Source: an uncultured Spongiibacteraceae bacterium (GTDB lineage: Bacteria > Pseudomonadota > Gammaproteobacteria > Pseudomonadales > CAMLJR01). Taken from it: a stretch of 8,138 nt of DNA. Below the pieces are notes generated by a model. It ran no database searches and was not told the origin of the DNA. It saw only the letters and a program-made list of their open reading frames with translations. Shown in pieces: positions 6,964 to 8,138 of this stretch. The stretch covers positions 1 through 8,138 of the forward strand of contig CAMLJR010000132.1 of assembly GCA_946480345.1 (NCBI GenBank), given 5' to 3'. The position numbers were made by a program, and so were the translations under genes. The first letter of the stretch is position 1. Every line of letters begins with the position of its first letter.

Positions 6964-7458
6964 ATGGCGTTTGATGCGTTTTTGAAAATCGATGGAATTC
7001 CGGGCGAATCGACGGATGATAAACATAAGGATTGGATCGAGGTAACCCAATTCAGTCAGGGTATGGCTCAACCTGCATCGGCGACGGCAAGTTCGGCTGG
7101 CGGCGCAACAGCAGAACGCGTGGATTTTGATACGTTCAACATTCAACATCTGCTGGACAAAGCCAGCCCGAAAATCTACGAAGCTTGCGCAAGCGGCAAG
7201 CACATCAAGGAAGTCATTCTGGAGCTTTGCCGTGCTGGTGGCGACAAAATGAAATACATGGAAGTGAAACTGGAACAGGTTGTAATTTCCAGCATCACAT
7301 CCAATGGTACTGCTGGCGAAGGTTTCCCTAGCGAAACCGTTTGTTTTTCTTACGGCAAAATTAAATGGACTTATGCGCAACAAAAACGTGCTGATGGCAC
7401 CGGTGGCGGTAACGTCAACGCTGGTTGGGATTTGACGACGAATAAAGTCGCCGCCTAA
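6964..7458 (+). CDS. hcp: Hcp (TssD), T6SS inner tube protein
   Basis: 164 residues, the standard Hcp1-family size. It opens with MAFDAFLKIDGIPGES (1-16), then has AERVDF (50-55), LLDKASPKIYEACASGKHI (63-81) and LCRAGGDKMKYMEV (88-101), all family hallmarks, and ends in GWDLTTNKVAA. There is no signal peptide, as expected for a protein exported by the T6SS itself. Hcp forms hexameric rings that stack into the tube inside the TssBC sheath and can carry small effectors in the ring lumen. There is no C-terminal extension, so this is a structural Hcp and not an effector-fused one. Cys residues are at 75, 89 and 127. The 5' leader is long and structured, and a terminator-like hairpin follows, so hcp looks set up as a separately tuned unit between tssC and vgrG. 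Confidence 0.98.
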   Translation: MAFDAFLKIDGIPGESTDDKHKDWIEVTQFSQGMAQPASATASSAGGATAERVDFDTFNIQHLLDKASPKIYEACASGKHIKEVILELCRAGGDKMKYMEVKLEQVVISSITSNGTAGEGFPSETVCFSYGKIKWTYAQQKRADGTGGGNVNAGWDLTTNKVAA

Positions 7459-7469
7459 TCGGGTTCAAG

Positions 7470-7502
7470 GTCCGCGCTTCGGCGCGGACTCTCTGCTTTT
7501 TT
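7470..7502 (+). terminator. intrinsic terminator-like hairpin after hcp
   Basis: GTCCGCGC (7470-7477) and GCGCGGAC (7482-7489) form a perfect 8-bp GC-rich stem capped by a TTCG tetraloop closed by C-G, an especially stable loop in RNA. Six T residues follow at 7497-7502. The T-run starts 7 nt after the stem, farther than in the strongest intrinsic terminators, so termination may be partial, letting some transcripts read into vgrG. Confidence 0.75.
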
Positions 7503-7507
7503 GTTAC

Positions 7508-7529
7508 TGAATATATATTGGAATATTCA
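7508..7529 (+). repeat. AT-rich inverted repeat before vgrG
   Basis: TGAATAT (7508-7514) and ATATTCA (7523-7529) are exact reverse complements around an 8-nt centre that ends in GGA (7520-7522). This GGA is the only visible Shine-Dalgarno-like motif for vgrG, 12 nt before its ATG. The repeat could be an mRNA hairpin affecting vgrG translation, a DNA operator, or simply AT-rich spacer. Confidence 0.4.
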
Positions 7530-7534
7530 TCAGC

Positions 7535-8138
7535 ATGGATGTGTTATCCAATCTGCTTGCAGCCTTTGCCTCGGCGTTCAATCAGGACCGGCGCTTATTC
7601 ACGCTGCATTTTTCCGACGCCAGCCTCGATAGCGAATTACTGCCGCACACCATCACCGGTGAAGAACATATTTCGGCACCGTTCGTATTCACGGTGGAAT
7701 GCCTAAGCTCGGATGTCACGCTCGAATTAAAAGCCTTGCTCGGCCACGGCGTCGATATCGCGATTCAGCGCAACGATGGCAGTGAGCGCGTGGTGTCAGG
7801 TGTGGTCACGGCCGCGCAGCAGCTCGGCAGCGATGGCGGTTTTGCCCGCTACGGACTAACAGTCGAGCCGGCTTATAGCGCGTTGAAGTGGCGCCGTAAC
7901 AGCCGCGTGTTTCAGGACAAAAGCGTGGTCGAGATCGTCGGTTTGATCCTCGACGAACACATTCAACGCAATCCCGTATTCGCGCAGTGCTTTCGCTATC
8001 GTCACCAGCTCACGCAAACGTATTCGCCACGCAGCTATTGCCAACAGTACCGCGAAACCGATTTTGCATTTATCGACAGGCTGCTGCGCGAAGAGGGCAT
8101 TTCGTATGTTTTCGATTTCGAGCATGGCGGCGATCAGG
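7535..8138 (+). CDS. vgrG: VgrG (TssI), T6SS spike protein, 5' part only
   Basis: Open to the window edge: 201 complete codons from ATG 7535. The product starts MDVLSNLLAAF and covers the gp27-like (Phage_GPD) domain. Family hallmarks are SELLPHTITGEEHISAPFVF (33-52; the family's baseplate-like fold) and the very conserved RSYCQQYRETDFAFIDRLL (166-184), followed by REEGISYVFDFEHGG. VgrG trimers cap the Hcp tube and carry effectors, PAAR proteins or C-terminal toxin domains; which applies here cannot be told because the gp5-like needle and C-terminus lie outside. ATG 7535 is the best start: no better in-frame start lies upstream and the GGA at 7520-7522 is a weak, distant ribosome site. Hand-counted GC is about 56% (305 of 540, 7561-8100) against 46% (249 of 540) in a tssM sample, suggesting a separate history. 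Confidence 0.96.
   Translation, partial: MDVLSNLLAAFASAFNQDRRLFTLHFSDASLDSELLPHTITGEEHISAPFVFTVECLSSDVTLELKALLGHGVDIAIQRNDGSERVVSGVVTAAQQLGSDGGFARYGLTVEPAYSALKWRRNSRVFQDKSVVEIVGLILDEHIQRNPVFAQCFRYRHQLTQTYSPRSYCQQYRETDFAFIDRLLREEGISYVFDFEHGGDQ

Noticed and set aside
6876..6974. Short open frame of 32 codons that overlaps the hcp start, starting MVFGVPQE
   Set aside because: No Shine-Dalgarno before either of its in-frame ATGs and no recognisable product. Translational coupling into hcp is conceivable, but hcp has its own strong ribosome site.
6958..7383. 141-codon open frame on the - strand opposite hcp
   Set aside because: It lies antisense to a highly conserved gene, has no family resemblance and is Cys/Phe-rich in the way typical of shadow frames.
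7501..7529. Possible sigma-70 promoter for vgrG: TTGTTA with a TATTCA-like -10
   Set aside because: The -10 matches only about half of TATAAT and the -35 overlaps the terminator T-run; not enough to call.

Overview
The window is a block of core and secreted-tube genes from a type VI secretion system (T6SS), all on the + strand. The genes are tssM (icmF), tagF, tssB, tssC, hcp (tssD) and the 5' part of vgrG (tssI). Protein signatures are those of a classical proteobacterial T6SS: a TssM with P-loop and three membrane segments, VipA/VipB-type sheath subunits, an Hcp1-type tube protein and a gp27-like VgrG N-terminus. Hand-counted GC is about 46% in a tssM sample and about 56% in vgrG. A gamma- or betaproteobacterium is likely; the sequence alone does not fix the genus.

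Layout. Positions 1-34 may hold the last codons of an upstream gene. An AT-rich spacer (about 35-135) precedes tssM (136-3726), the inner-membrane GTPase-like subunit. tagF (3736-4758) follows 9 nt later and encodes a predicted post-translational repressor. After 22 nt comes tssB (4781-5281), and after 14 nt tssC (5296-6774), the contractile sheath pair. These four genes are tightly spaced, each with a recognisable ribosome binding site, and probably form one transcript. A 189-nt non-coding stretch follows (6775-6963). It holds three consecutive hairpins and several GGA motifs, one of them close to the CsrA/RsmA consensus. Then comes hcp (6964-7458), a terminator-like GC hairpin with a UUCG loop (7470-7502), an AT-rich inverted repeat (7508-7529) and vgrG (7535 to the window edge, open).

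How the genes work together. TssM, with TssL and TssJ (not seen here), spans the envelope. TssB and TssC polymerise into a sheath around a tube of Hcp hexamers tipped by a VgrG trimer. Sheath contraction drives tube and tip into a neighbouring cell. TagF is expected to hold assembly in check. The remaining core genes (tssA, E, F, G, H, J, K, L) must lie outside the window.

Nothing here is an undescribed secretion system. The most interesting signals are regulatory: the structured, GGA-rich hcp leader that looks like an RsmA/CsrA target, and the attenuator-like hairpin between hcp and vgrG that could set tube-to-tip stoichiometry.
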